Positions 1 through 8,730 of a stretch of DNA of 64,000 nt are shown here, in pieces. Where the stretch lies: positions 1 through 64,000 of the forward strand of contig PAQH01000007.1 of assembly GCA_002709225.1 (NCBI GenBank), read 5' to 3'. Under the pieces are notes generated by a model. That model saw nothing but the letters and a program-made list of their open reading frames with translations. It searched no databases and was not told where the DNA came from. The translations under genes and the position numbers were made by a program. The stretch is from Planctomycetaceae bacterium. GTDB taxonomy: Bacteria; Planctomycetota; Planctomycetia; Pirellulales; Pirellulaceae. The stretch's first letter is position 1, and each line of letters begins with the position of its first letter.

Positions 1-54
1 CAATGCGAGGCGGGAGACGTGCAAATCGGTGTTGCCTAGTTTGGTGTACTGCAC
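1..54 (-). CDS. Aldo/keto reductase, N-terminal fragment cut by window edge
   Basis: Read on the minus strand from a GTG at 54, the first 18 codons translate as (M)QYTKLGNTDLHVSRLAL. This is the usual opening of aldo/keto reductases, in which a YxxLGxTxLxVSxLxLG strand precedes the NADP(H)-binding TIM barrel. The frame is open to the window edge. No ATG, GTG or TTG lies in frame between 54 and 120, which supports GTG as the start. No strong Shine-Dalgarno sequence is visible upstream. The family reduces carbonyl compounds with NADPH in the cytoplasm; in Planctomycetes many paralogs exist, so the substrate cannot be guessed. The fragment is too short to see the catalytic Asp-Tyr-Lys-His residues. 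Confidence 0.65.
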   Translation of the reverse strand, partial: MQYTKLGNTDLHVSRLAL

Positions 55-536
55 GGGAAAATATCCGCGAGAGGTCGGGCGAATCGGTTGGCTTGCGGAA
101 CTGCTCGTATCATAGCCGATGAGTCGGCTTGCGCGGCCTGCTAGTGGTCTCCGGCGGGTCCAAAGTGGAGCTGGTTGACCGGGAGGCGGTCCTGAAGGCT
201 CCCGTTGTAAAAAAATGTGATTGGGCGATTGAGTTACAGCTCCAACGCCCAAGGGTCACATCGTGCTCGGCGCCAAAGAGGATAGAAATCGGTTGCTCCA
301 GCAAATGGCGGGGGATACCGGGCGCCGGTGTGTGGTCACTCTTTGGCTCCCGGGGGCTTGGATTTGTTGTTCCGTTCCTGCGTACTACGGGCCGACGACA
401 ACCCCGGTTCAGGAGATATTTGGCCGCCTGCGGTGCCTCGGGATTCTCCACACCCGATTTGCGACAATCCTGTACCACGTATCGTGCGGGTATTGGTACG
501 CGTCCGGGGCGCGGCGGTTCAGCGTGGGTGGCCAGC
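55..536. other. Intergenic stretch, no supported gene
   Basis: About 480 bases between the left-edge reductase start and the stop of the small membrane protein gene. Several overlapping open frames exist on both strands, but none has a recognisable motif, signal peptide, coherent hydrophobic pattern or convincing start. The part just above position 54 should hold the promoter of the reductase; no clear consensus boxes were found. Confidence 0.5.
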
Positions 537-929
537 TCACTCCGCGTCCGTACCTGAGTTCGCGGCGCGACGGGCGCGGCCGGCGGCCCGGAATGACTGA
601 ATACAAGCCACCACATACAGGGCGCTGAGAACACCCATGACAACGGTCATTGCCAGTCCGAGGGAGCTGGCGCCACCGCTGGTCAGTGCGCGGGCCAGGT
701 TGCCCAGTGCTCCCAGGACGCCGACCAGGCCAACCATGGCAGACACGTGCATGGCGTGTTTACGGGCTGTGTCGTGGGCGACCGAAATCAGGCCACAGAT
801 GACCAATAACGCACCGATGACCGATGGGATGAAGGCGGTCAGGCTTTTGCTGTCGGCGTCTGCTAAAGAGTAACCGGCAGCTCCGTTGAGGATCAGCAGG
901 ATTCCGAAGAGGAAGGCGTTTCTGACCAT
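537..929 (-). CDS. Small four-helix membrane protein of unknown function
   Basis: A 130-residue protein made almost entirely of four hydrophobic segments (about residues 4-22, 31-50, 57-80 and 85-108), with a short basic and then acidic C-terminal tail (RAAGRARRAANSGTDAE). The ATG at 929 is preferred over the upstream in-frame start at 971, because a GGGAA element sits about 7-8 bases before it and the protein then begins directly with MVRNAFLFG, a normal N-terminus for an inner-membrane protein. The layout (four helices, no loops of note) resembles many uncharacterised small planctomycete membrane proteins. It is divergent from the phosphodiesterase gene starting at 1114. No function is proposed. 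Confidence 0.7.
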   Translation of the reverse strand: MVRNAFLFGILLILNGAAGYSLADADSKSLTAFIPSVIGALLVICGLISVAHDTARKHAMHVSAMVGLVGVLGALGNLARALTSGGASSLGLAMTVVMGVLSALYVVACIQSFRAAGRARRAANSGTDAE

Positions 930-1099
930 AGTGTCGTTCCCAAAATGTCGGGCGGGTGCGGGCGTGGCCAACGGCCCATCGCGTTGGCGTTGGTTTCACT
1001 ATACGAATTGGGCAGCGCGACGGGAAGGTCGGCGGAGTACCTTGACGACGGTATAGGGGTAACCCAGCGCGTGGCTCGTCGTTGTGTGGCCAGATATTC

Positions 1100-1105
1100 T
1101 ATAAT
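1100..1105 (+). promoter_or_regulatory. Consensus -10 box TATAAT just upstream of a start codon
   Basis: A perfect TATAAT ends eight bases before the ATG at 1114. No Shine-Dalgarno sequence lies between the box and the ATG. Transcription from this box would start at or a base or two before the ATG, which suggests a leaderless mRNA. No good -35 match is seen at 16-18 bases upstream, so the box could also be chance. Confidence 0.45.
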
Positions 1106-1113
1106 TGGGCTCT

Positions 1114-2469
1114 ATGAGCGAATCCCTCTTGATAATCAATATCGCCGGGCTCGGTGCTGAGGCGGTCACGGACGCTACGCCGAATCTGTTACGATTAAGT
1201 GAAATGGGCGGCAGAGTTCCGGTTCAGCCACCGGTTCCGGCGCTGACGAGCGTTTCGCAGGCGACCCTGTTGACAGGTACATGTCCCGCCGAGCACGGTA
1301 TTGTTGGCAATGGCTGGTATTTCCGCGAACTTTCCCAGGTGCTCAACTGGCAGCGATCGGCGCGGTTGCTGACGGGAACTCCGTTATGGGAGGCGTTTCG
1401 CGATCGGAATCCCGAGGTTCGTTGTGCCAATCTTTTTTGGCGATATGCGACGCACTCGACAGCCGACCTCAATGTCACGGAACGTCCAACCTACTGGGCG
1501 GATGGCCGTAAATCTCCTGATATCTACAGCGAACCATCTACGGTGCGCGATGAACTGGTTGAGCGGTTGGGTCCGTTTCCGCTCTTTCGGTTCTGGGGGC
1601 CAGCCGCCGATATTGTTTCGTCTCGCTGGATTACCGATGCTACGTTGTATGTGCTTGAGCAGCAGCGGTTTGGTGTGATCCTGACGTATCTACCTCACCT
1701 GGACTACGATCATCAACGGTACGGACCCGACTCGTCGCAGGGCCTTGCGGCGCTCAGGGCGGTTGATCAGCAGGCTGGGAGGTTGATTGATGCGGCTGTG
1801 GGGTTTGGAATGCGCGTTGTGGTCCTATCTGATTACGCTTTCGAAACGGTATCGCAACCGGTGTACCTCAACCGGGTATTACGTGAGGCCGGCTTGTTGC
1901 GCGTACAGCGAGCGGAAAACGGAGAATTGCTGGAGCCTGGTGTTTCGACCGCGTTTGCCGTTTGCGACCAACAGGTGGCGCACATCTACGTGAACCGGCC
2001 GTCCGCTCTTGCGGGGGTCCGCACGTTGTTGGCAGACACTGACGGAGTCGAGCGAGTGTTGCACGGTGACGAAATGCGTTCGGCTGGAATTGGGCACCCC
2101 CGTTCGGGTGAATTGCTGGCATTGGCTGAGGCTGGCCATTGGTTCGCCTATCCCTATTGGCTCGAAGCGGGGCGAGCTCCCGATTTCGCGGGGTGCGTTG
2201 CGATTCATGACAAACCGGGTTTTGATCCAGCCGAGTTGTTGTGGGCTCCGGGTTGGCAGGGAAAAATGAAGGTAGGGTGGCGATTACTGCAGAAGTCACT
2301 CGGCTTGCGGGCGCCCTTTGATTTGATTCAACAAGATCCGACAGCGATCCGTGGCTCTCATGGCCGAGTTCCTACAACGGATGCGACACGTCCGGTGCTG
2401 ATTACCAGTTGGCCCGTGGGCGAAACGCCGCCAGTCCTCATGGAAGCGGTCCGTTCACTGTTGGTGTAG
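1114..2469 (+). CDS. Alkaline phosphatase superfamily protein (nucleotide pyrophosphatase/phosphodiesterase type)
   Basis: A 451-residue protein with no signal peptide, so probably cytoplasmic. It has the layout of the type I phosphodiesterase/nucleotide pyrophosphatase family: first metal strand LLIINIAGLG (residues 4-13), nucleophile threonine in PALTSVSQATLLTG (about 43-56), the HGIVGNGWYF loop, a second metal site YLPHLDYDHQRYGPD, then LSDYAFE and a terminal His in GSHGRVPTTDATRPVLITS. The first metal position is Asn where classical alkaline phosphatases have Asp. Members hydrolyse phosphodiester or phosphoanhydride bonds with two metal ions; the substrate of this branch is not known to me. 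The ATG at 1114 is preferred to the TTG at 1105. It stands alone on the plus strand. Confidence 0.85.
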   Translation: MSESLLIINIAGLGAEAVTDATPNLLRLSEMGGRVPVQPPVPALTSVSQATLLTGTCPAEHGIVGNGWYFRELSQVLNWQRSARLLTGTPLWEAFRDRNPEVRCANLFWRYATHSTADLNVTERPTYWADGRKSPDIYSEPSTVRDELVERLGPFPLFRFWGPAADIVSSRWITDATLYVLEQQRFGVILTYLPHLDYDHQRYGPDSSQGLAALRAVDQQAGRLIDAAVGFGMRVVVLSDYAFETVSQPVYLNRVLREAGLLRVQRAENGELLEPGVSTAFAVCDQQVAHIYVNRPSALAGVRTLLADTDGVERVLHGDEMRSAGIGHPRSGELLALAEAGHWFAYPYWLEAGRAPDFAGCVAIHDKPGFDPAELLWAPGWQGKMKVGWRLLQKSLGLRAPFDLIQQDPTAIRGSHGRVPTTDATRPVLITSWPVGETPPVLMEAVRSLLV

Positions 2470-2692
2470 TTGAAGTGGGCCGCCAGCGAGACACGCAGCG
2501 ACGTGTGTTGGCGAGGATGCTCAATTGAATGGCGCGGACTGGGAGGTCGCAGCGCTGGCGAAACGCGGAAATGGGTGGGCGCTCCAGCGACGCCCGCAAC
2601 GGTCACCGAGATCTGGCCCGGCCACCAGAACGCTTGTCTGGTATGATGCCCCAGCAGACTGGTGGAATCCTTATCGATACGACAGGTGAACG

Positions 2693-3946
2693 ATGCGTCT
2701 TGCTCGGAACGAGTGGTGTTGCGTAATGCTTGCGGTGGCGCTGGTGGGGCCCGGGGCGGCGGGGCAGCAAATCGCTCGGCAGACGCAGCGGATCTGGCGT
2801 TTTGAGTCGGACCAGGTACGGATTAGCAATGCCTTTCCAGGGGGACGGTTGAATGACTGCCAACGCCTGGCGCCGTATGAGTACCGGCTGCTTGTCCGGC
2901 CCGAAAACCAACCTGTGAATAACAGCGCTTGGTATGCGTTTCAGGTCACCGCGCGGGAAGCGATAATGCTCACGGTCCAGCTGGCTTACGAAGGTGGCCG
3001 CCATCGCTACTACCCACACCTGAGTCTAGATGGGCGGGGCTGGAAGTTGATCGACAAGACGCGGTACGTTCATCACCGCGAACAGGAATCAGCCACCTTA
3101 ACGCTGTCGGTTGCTGCCCAGCAAACGCTGTGGGTGGCCGGCGCGGAAATGATTGGAGTCGCTGAGATAGAGGCGTGGTGCCAACGCCTTGCGGCGCAGT
3201 CGTTTGTACAGCGTTCGCTGGCGGGGCAATCGATTGGTGGCAGGCCTTTACAACTGCTTACCATCGGAGATCGTGACGCTGCCAACCTGGTATTCCTCAT
3301 CAGCAGGCAACATCCACCGGAAGTGACGGGCACGCTGGCGCTCAAAGCGTTTGTCGACGGACTCTGCGCGGATCAGCCATTGGCCAAACGATTTCGAGCG
3401 AAGTTTACGACGGTGGTGGCCCCCGTGCTGAACCCGGATGGGGTCACGCAAGGCCACTGGCGTCACAACAATAACGGTGTCGATCTGAATCGCGACTGGC
3501 GGCGTTTTGCGCAGCCGGAAACCCGCCAGGTACGTGACGCGTTCCTTAAATGTTTGTCCCAACCGGGTGCGCGTCCATTCCTGTTTCTCGATTTTCATTC
3601 AACACATCGCAATTTGTTTTATACGCAAGCCGATCGCCACGAAACGTTTCCCAGCGACTTTACCCGGCACTGGTTGGCGAGTCTCCGACGACAGTTTCCG
3701 GAATATCAATTCCGACGTCAGGGATCACACAACCCACGTGGTGGCACATCAAAATCCTGGGCATATGAGCAGTTTGGCATCCCGGCAATTACCTACGAAG
3801 TAGGGGATCGGATGCAACCCGCTTTGGTCGAGCGTTTCGCGCAAGGGGCTGCCCAGGAAGCGATGAAGCTGCTCCTGAGTTCGTTGTCCGAGGGTGCAGG
3901 TCGATCAGCGGGCGATACGGGGCGTGGCGACGGCGCGACGCCATAA
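2693..3946 (+). CDS. Secreted M14-family zinc carboxypeptidase with N-terminal beta domain
   Basis: A 417-residue protein. Residues 1-24 look like a Sec signal (hydrophobic CVMLAVALVGPGAAG). Residues about 30-155 resemble the beta-sandwich that precedes the catalytic domain in cytosolic-carboxypeptidase-type M14 enzymes (NNSAWYAFQV, LSLDGRGWK). The catalytic domain follows: zinc ligands H207 and E210 in RQHPPE, the NPDGVTQGHWRHNNNGVDLNRDW substrate-binding region, third zinc ligand H302 in LDFHSTH, and general base E369 in ITYEVGD. All key residues are present. M14 enzymes remove C-terminal residues from peptides; the signal places this one outside the cytoplasm. The ATG at 2693 follows an AGGTGA element. 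The C-terminal 20 residues are low-complexity (GAGRSAGDTGRGDG). Confidence 0.88.
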   Translation: MRLARNEWCCVMLAVALVGPGAAGQQIARQTQRIWRFESDQVRISNAFPGGRLNDCQRLAPYEYRLLVRPENQPVNNSAWYAFQVTAREAIMLTVQLAYEGGRHRYYPHLSLDGRGWKLIDKTRYVHHREQESATLTLSVAAQQTLWVAGAEMIGVAEIEAWCQRLAAQSFVQRSLAGQSIGGRPLQLLTIGDRDAANLVFLISRQHPPEVTGTLALKAFVDGLCADQPLAKRFRAKFTTVVAPVLNPDGVTQGHWRHNNNGVDLNRDWRRFAQPETRQVRDAFLKCLSQPGARPFLFLDFHSTHRNLFYTQADRHETFPSDFTRHWLASLRRQFPEYQFRRQGSHNPRGGTSKSWAYEQFGIPAITYEVGDRMQPALVERFAQGAAQEAMKLLLSSLSEGAGRSAGDTGRGDGATP

Positions 3947-4007
3947 GGACTGCAGTGCGGCTTCGTGGGGAGACGTTGACGCAAACCTTTGAAGGGGGAG
4001 AGCGGTT

Positions 4008-5171
4008 GTGAGTCGCAAAGCCGATGTTGTGATTGTGGGTGCGGGGGTCCACGGCTGTGGTCTGGCGTTCCACCTCACAGCGACAGACGCTGGTAGCGTG
4101 GTGGTACTGGAGAGAGGGTGTGTGGCGAGCGGCCCTACGGGCCAGTCGGGTGCGATGATCCGGCCCCTGTTTGACCAGCGAGTGTATGCGGAGTTGGTGA
4201 TTGCTTCCACGCGGATGTTTGAGCAGTGGGACCAGGTCGTGGGGGGAGACGCTGGATTTGTTCAGCAGGGTTTTTTGCGGATTACCGACTCGTTGGAGAC
4301 CGCCGCGCTTGGTGGTGATCTGGAAATCACGCGATTCCTAGGCGAACCGGTGGAAATCCTGGACCGATCGCAGCTGACGGAACTCGTTCCGATGGCGCGC
4401 TTCGACGATGACGAGAAAGGTATTCTGTTCCCCCGTGGTGGTTACGCGGACCCGTATCAGACAACGGTGGAACTAGCTGCGGCGGCGGTGCGGCAGGGGG
4501 CCGAGATTCTTGAGGAGACCGAGGTTGTTGGGTTGCGCACAAAGTCGGGGCGGATAACGGGTGTCATGACCAGCGCGGGGGAGATAGCAACCTCGGTGGT
4601 GGTTAATTGTGCGGGGCCATGGTCCGGGCGAATTGCGCAAATGGCGGGTGTCCCTTTGCCGATTGAGCCACAGGCTGCGCCGACTTGTCTGTTTCGCAAG
4701 CCACGCGAAATGGTGACGGTCGGGCCGGTGCTGTCCGACGGGGTGCACCAGGTCTATTTGCGGGCCATGGGGGACACGGTATACCGAGCAGCCCACTTCG
4801 GCCGGGCAGAACAAACGTTAGACCCTGATGATTACGATCGGTCCGTCCCGTGGGTACAACAAAAAATGCTCCGCGAGGGGGTCGCCCAGCGGTACGACGC
4901 GATGCGTCGGGCACCTTTCCTGGGAGGATTTACCGCGGTTTACGATATGAGTCCGGACGGGCATCCGCTGGTTGGCGCCGTGGACGAGGTGGAGGGATTC
5001 TGGTTGGATTGTGGTTGGAGTGGCAATGGATTTGCACCGGCACCGGCGGCAACACGCTCCTTGGCGGCGCGGATCCTAGGGCAACAATCTGAGGTATCAC
5101 TCAGCCCGTTTGGTTGGCCGCGGACGTCCGATTTGGGCAGTCGGTTGCACCCGGATTGGGTACACCCTTGA
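4008..5171 (+). CDS. FAD-dependent oxidoreductase (DAO / sarcosine oxidase beta-like)
   Basis: A 387-residue cytoplasmic flavoprotein. The Rossmann dinucleotide-binding motif is at the N-terminus (VVIVGAGVHGCGLAFHL, about residues 6-22), followed by the E of VVLER that binds the ribose. The C-terminal FAD-binding signature DCGWSGNGFAPAPAA is typical of sarcosine, dimethylglycine and D-amino-acid oxidase relatives, as is the DGHPLVGAVDEVEGFWL segment. The family oxidises N-methylated or free amino acids, passing electrons to oxygen or another acceptor; which amine is used cannot be read. Translation starts at GTG 4008, with a GAAGGGGGAG Shine-Dalgarno directly upstream. It lies about 60 bases after the carboxypeptidase gene and may be cotranscribed with it, which would suit amino acid use. 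Confidence 0.9.
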   Translation: MSRKADVVIVGAGVHGCGLAFHLTATDAGSVVVLERGCVASGPTGQSGAMIRPLFDQRVYAELVIASTRMFEQWDQVVGGDAGFVQQGFLRITDSLETAALGGDLEITRFLGEPVEILDRSQLTELVPMARFDDDEKGILFPRGGYADPYQTTVELAAAAVRQGAEILEETEVVGLRTKSGRITGVMTSAGEIATSVVVNCAGPWSGRIAQMAGVPLPIEPQAAPTCLFRKPREMVTVGPVLSDGVHQVYLRAMGDTVYRAAHFGRAEQTLDPDDYDRSVPWVQQKMLREGVAQRYDAMRRAPFLGGFTAVYDMSPDGHPLVGAVDEVEGFWLDCGWSGNGFAPAPAATRSLAARILGQQSEVSLSPFGWPRTSDLGSRLHPDWVHP

Positions 5172-5183
5172 GACTGCCGTCCG

Positions 5184-6278
5184 TCAATGTGCCAATTTGC
5201 GGTACACGCCTACACCACCAATGTTCGGCAGCGTCTGCACTTGATCGCGGAAACGCCGTGGGCGGCGGTTCGAGATCAGGATAGCTCCTGCTCGCAAGCG
5301 AGCCAGCACAGCATCGGCAGTGATTACGTCGATTCCCAACGGTGAGTAAACGTAACACACATCGTAACGGGTGAGGTCGATTACTTCCGGGTAAAACGCA
5401 TTGCCGGTTTTCAATGTGAGCCGAGAGGGTTCCAAATCCCTCAGGCGGGACAGTTTACGTAGCAGCGCATGTGCCAGCTGGTTCAGGCCTCGGTGCTGTT
5501 CGATGCCGGTCGCGTGGGCGGGGCTCAAGTAATGAACAGCGGCGAGGATCGTGCCGATGCCGCTGCCGAGGTCAAGGAACCGGGTGTCAGTCTGTAAAAG
5601 TCGCCGCTCACACAGTTGCTGTACGAACTGGGTGGCAAAGGCGCACCCCCGAGAATCGATCACGTAATGTCCCCGGGCTTTGTCCCACAGGGAAGGGTGG
5701 CGGTGGCGAGCTTTGAGCATCGTATTACGATGACAATGCCCCAGGTAGGCCAAGAACTCTCGCTGCTGCGCCGGGGCCTGGTAGCTGCCGTCACAGCGCG
5801 CGGCCAGCCGCGTCAATATCCTGAAGTAGTATGCGTAAGGGAGGCTTGCTGGAAGTTCGGTGGCGATCGCTTGGGCGGCGAGTGCGCGACTCCGATCGCC
5901 CGCCTGGTCGGCGGGCAGCGTAGTGGGTACCTCGACCGCAGTCAGAAATTCCCGGGGCAGCGAGGGAACCAGGTGCTGTGACAGGAACGCTTCCAGGTGG
6001 CTGATGGTTGCAGCGGGCGCGTTACCGCAGAGGTGGTTGACGAGGTCCTTTATCCGGAGGCGGCGGGACAGACGGATCCCATACTTGTAGGGGCTGCCCA
6101 GGAAACGTGTCGATTCCTCCGGGTAAATGTAGCGTCGCAAGAACGTGCTCTCTGCGAGCGACCGCCGCATCTCGAGAAATACCCTGGCAGTTGCCTGCGC
6201 AGCGCTTTGGGGAACGGTTTCCGGCATGGCGGGTCTGCTTGGATCGAAGATGCGAAGGGGTGCATCAGGAGAAGTCAT
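5184..6278 (-). CDS. Class I SAM-dependent methyltransferase-like protein
   Basis: A 364-residue protein. The first 200 residues are helical with no recognised domain. Residues about 201-360 form a Rossmann methyltransferase domain: motif I FLDLGSGIGTILAAVHY (234-250), an acidic ribose-binding strand end at GIEQHRG, a YDVCYVYSPLGI motif IV-like strand, and ILISNRRP near the end. This indicates SAM binding; the substrate is unknown. Its ATG overlaps the stop codon of the upstream membrane protein gene (ATGA, 6275-6278), so the two are probably translationally coupled. The gene is convergent with the oxidoreductase ending at 5171. The N-terminal half may carry substrate specificity or be a separate domain. 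Confidence 0.7.
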   Translation of the reverse strand: MTSPDAPLRIFDPSRPAMPETVPQSAAQATARVFLEMRRSLAESTFLRRYIYPEESTRFLGSPYKYGIRLSRRLRIKDLVNHLCGNAPAATISHLEAFLSQHLVPSLPREFLTAVEVPTTLPADQAGDRSRALAAQAIATELPASLPYAYYFRILTRLAARCDGSYQAPAQQREFLAYLGHCHRNTMLKARHRHPSLWDKARGHYVIDSRGCAFATQFVQQLCERRLLQTDTRFLDLGSGIGTILAAVHYLSPAHATGIEQHRGLNQLAHALLRKLSRLRDLEPSRLTLKTGNAFYPEVIDLTRYDVCYVYSPLGIDVITADAVLARLRAGAILISNRRPRRFRDQVQTLPNIGGVGVYRKLAH

Positions 6279-7063
6279 GGGCTGCGCGTGGCAGGATCGA
6301 GTGCCTCATCCACCGCCTTGTCGAATTCGTCGGCGAAATTGACATCGGGGACCTCGGTTGGGACCCCAGCGGCGTCGGCGGCCTCCACGGCGGCTGCAAT
6401 GAAGCCGCGCAGTTCATCGTCACTGAGAGATTGCCGAAAGGTGCGTTGGCCTTCGGGGCCGTCCGTATCGCTAATCGTATCGAGCACTTCGCTAAACGTG
6501 TCTGCAGGAATCGACTCGTTGAGAGAGCCATACGCAAAACGCTGTATGGCCTGGCGGGCAGCCTCTTTTTCGGTCGCGTCCAGACCCGAGTCATCCAGAT
6601 ACTGGCGTTCCACGACGAGGGCTGATCCAGCGGGTAGCAGAGGCCCTGTAGTGATGTTCTCAACGATCTGTCCCAGCTGTTCCCCGCTGAGGTCGCCGTC
6701 TGTGTATTGTTGTGCCAGCTGGTCGATTCGTTGGTTGATTCGTTGGCGCTGATCGGGCGGTATCTGGAGTTCGCGAATGGCGGTCTTGATGACCAGGGTG
6801 CCTGTTTGAGCGAGCATAAATCGCCAGTTGAAAACAGCCCAGATTGTCCCTGCCAGGGTGATCGGGATGGCGACGGCAGCTAGGCAGCCGCACCCGATCA
6901 TCAGGTTGCGACAGCCATTCGATTTAACAGGTGTCGCTGTCGTTGGTGGTGGAACGTCGGGCAGCGGAATTTGGCGGGGCGCCTGAGCGGGTATCGAATC
7001 AAAGGCTGTGTCAGGAGACATGGAACAATCCAGGGCAATCTTTGTGTTGGACCGAGTCATCAT
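6275..7063 (-). CDS. Single-span membrane protein of unknown function, coupled to methyltransferase
   Basis: A 262-residue protein. After a proline-rich N-terminal stretch (PLPDVPPPTTATP) comes one strong transmembrane segment (about residues 55-75, CGCLAAVAIPITLAGTIWAV) and then a long acidic, helical domain with repeated short helices (RQRINQRIDQLAQQY, SLSDDELRGFIAAAVEAADAAG). The topology would place the C-terminal domain outside the cytoplasm. I do not recognise the family; similar one-helix planctomycete proteins with a cysteine-rich GCGCL junction are common. Start codon choice lies between 7063, 7060 and 7021; 7063 has an AGAGG element about 10 bases upstream. It heads the operon with the methyltransferase (four-base overlap). 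Confidence 0.65.
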   Translation of the reverse strand: MMTRSNTKIALDCSMSPDTAFDSIPAQAPRQIPLPDVPPPTTATPVKSNGCRNLMIGCGCLAAVAIPITLAGTIWAVFNWRFMLAQTGTLVIKTAIRELQIPPDQRQRINQRIDQLAQQYTDGDLSGEQLGQIVENITTGPLLPAGSALVVERQYLDDSGLDATEKEAARQAIQRFAYGSLNESIPADTFSEVLDTISDTDGPEGQRTFRQSLSDDELRGFIAAAVEAADAAGVPTEVPDVNFADEFDKAVDEALDPATRSP

Positions 7064-7106
7064 ACCAGCCTCTGAGAGGCCGACGATACTGATGAAATGC
7101 CTGTAT

Positions 7107-8552
7107 TTATCGGGTCAGTTGGTGGATTTGCGACACGCTGCGCTGGACTTCTTCCGCGGTGGTGCGATGGTTCATAACTACCAACCTCAATACGGACCGG
7201 CTCGCCAACGTGGTAGTTGACAACATTAACTCGCCGCTGGCGAGTGTGGCTTCCATCAGTTTCATATCCCGTTTTGCGCGGTCCTCCTCTGTTTCGTGAG
7301 GTTTCGGTCGATGTCCAAAGGTAACAATGGAAAGGACCGGGTCATTTACTTGCAGCTGCGGATTGGCACGCAGCAGATCGGCGGCCAGTTGCGCTAGTTG
7401 CATGTCATGGTCAATCTGTTTGGCCAGGCCGGCCCGCCCGACCGAACGCAGTACCATCCAGACAGCGATCACGCGCGCGGGACGCGAAAGTTCGGGGCCG
7501 CGATCGAGAAAGTTAATTTCGTCGCGAGGAAGATCGGCCAGGTATTCGCCATCGGCGGAAAAAGTGTTTTCTAAGAGCTTCGCGTCGCGGATCAAAGCGC
7601 ATCCAATTCCCATGGGACAATAGAGCCATTTGTGGGGGTCCAAGGTTAGCGAATCGGCACGTTCGAGGCCTTGCAGGAGTCGTTTGCCACGGGGGCTAAG
7701 CGCCGCAAATCCCCCATACGCGGCGTCGACGTGGAACCAGATATCCTCCCGAGTGCAGATGTCGGCAAGCGTGGTGAGGGGGTCGATCGCACCGGAATTG
7801 GTTGTCCCTGCGGTCGCCGCGACCGCCAGCGGGAGGCGTCCGTCGCGGCGGTCACGCGTGATGGCCCGCTGGAGGGCGTCGACGTCCATCTGGAAATCGC
7901 GATTGGTGGGAACGCTACGGATGGCGTGCCGGGGAAAACCGAGCACCGCGGCGGATTTACGCAACGACGCATGTCCTTCGGGTGAGATATAGATGACGCC
8001 GCGTGTCAGCGCTGTGTCTCCGCCGCGGGTCCTGGCGGCGGCCAGTCCGATTAGGTTTGCCAGCGATCCTCCGCTGGTGAAGATGCCACCCGATGTGAGG
8101 GGGTAGTTGAGCATTTGTTTGATCCACCGGAGAACCGTCAATTCCAATGCGCAGATCGTTGAGCCGCCTAGCCAACTGCCCGAGAACGGGTTGGTGCCGG
8201 CGGCGAGCATGGCGCCTAGTGCGCCTGCAAAGCTGGACGGGCAGGGAATGTAGCCGTGGAATCGCGGGTGGTTGACCAGGGTGAGGTCGGGTACCACACG
8301 CTGGAAAAAGAACTCCAGGCATTCTTCGAGATGCCGGGGAGCGTCGGGTAGGTCCTCGTCGACCAGGGATGCGAAATCGTGACGTGTTCCACGCCTGGCG
8401 ACCGGTTGGTCGGAAAGGGTGATATGGTGGGCGACCAGGCGATCGACCAGAGCGTAGCCAACTGTCCGCATGGTCTCGGCATCGGGGTCAAGGGAGGGCC
8501 GGGGCAAAGTCTCTTGAGAATCGTTCGCTTGGGGAGGGCGGGTGTTAGACAT
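7107..8552 (-). CDS. Pyridoxal-phosphate-dependent decarboxylase (group II, aromatic amino acid type)
   Basis: A 481-residue fold-type I PLP enzyme. Motifs from the ATG at 8552: HPRFHGYIP near the N-terminus, SGGSLANLIGLAAAR (cofactor phosphate loop), the WFHVDAAYGG segment in which Asp276 contacts the pyridine nitrogen, and the Schiff-base Lys308 in LDPHKWLYCPMG. Relatives decarboxylate aromatic amino acids, glutamate or histidine; length and the FHGYIPCPSS region fit the aromatic-L-amino-acid decarboxylase branch, but substrate choice cannot be settled here. The open frame continues upstream to 8711, but that extension has no family likeness and would run into the control region of the divergent gene at 8731, so 8552 is used. 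Confidence 0.88.
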   Translation of the reverse strand: MSNTRPPQANDSQETLPRPSLDPDAETMRTVGYALVDRLVAHHITLSDQPVARRGTRHDFASLVDEDLPDAPRHLEECLEFFFQRVVPDLTLVNHPRFHGYIPCPSSFAGALGAMLAAGTNPFSGSWLGGSTICALELTVLRWIKQMLNYPLTSGGIFTSGGSLANLIGLAAARTRGGDTALTRGVIYISPEGHASLRKSAAVLGFPRHAIRSVPTNRDFQMDVDALQRAITRDRRDGRLPLAVAATAGTTNSGAIDPLTTLADICTREDIWFHVDAAYGGFAALSPRGKRLLQGLERADSLTLDPHKWLYCPMGIGCALIRDAKLLENTFSADGEYLADLPRDEINFLDRGPELSRPARVIAVWMVLRSVGRAGLAKQIDHDMQLAQLAADLLRANPQLQVNDPVLSIVTFGHRPKPHETEEDRAKRDMKLMEATLASGELMLSTTTLASRSVLRLVVMNHRTTAEEVQRSVSQIHQLTR

Positions 8553-8730
8553 TTCAGTGCTCGCGGAAACGGATTGGGAAGATTGCAATTTAGGGCAGAC
8601 TGCCTCTGCGGACCATCCGTTCGTTGCGGCGATTGTGAAGGACTGGCGGCTCGACCAGAATAATGTCCTGAAGTGCCAACTGACGCCATCGGTTGGAAAG
8701 CACAGGGGCACGCAATGTGAGGGGCCTGAG

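Noticed and set aside
110-643. 177-codon minus-strand frame
   Set aside because: It overlaps the small membrane protein gene in another frame and has no recognisable domain or hydrophobic pattern.
8553-8711. N-terminal extension of the decarboxylase
   Set aside because: Not similar to the family, and it would overlap the control region of the divergent gene.
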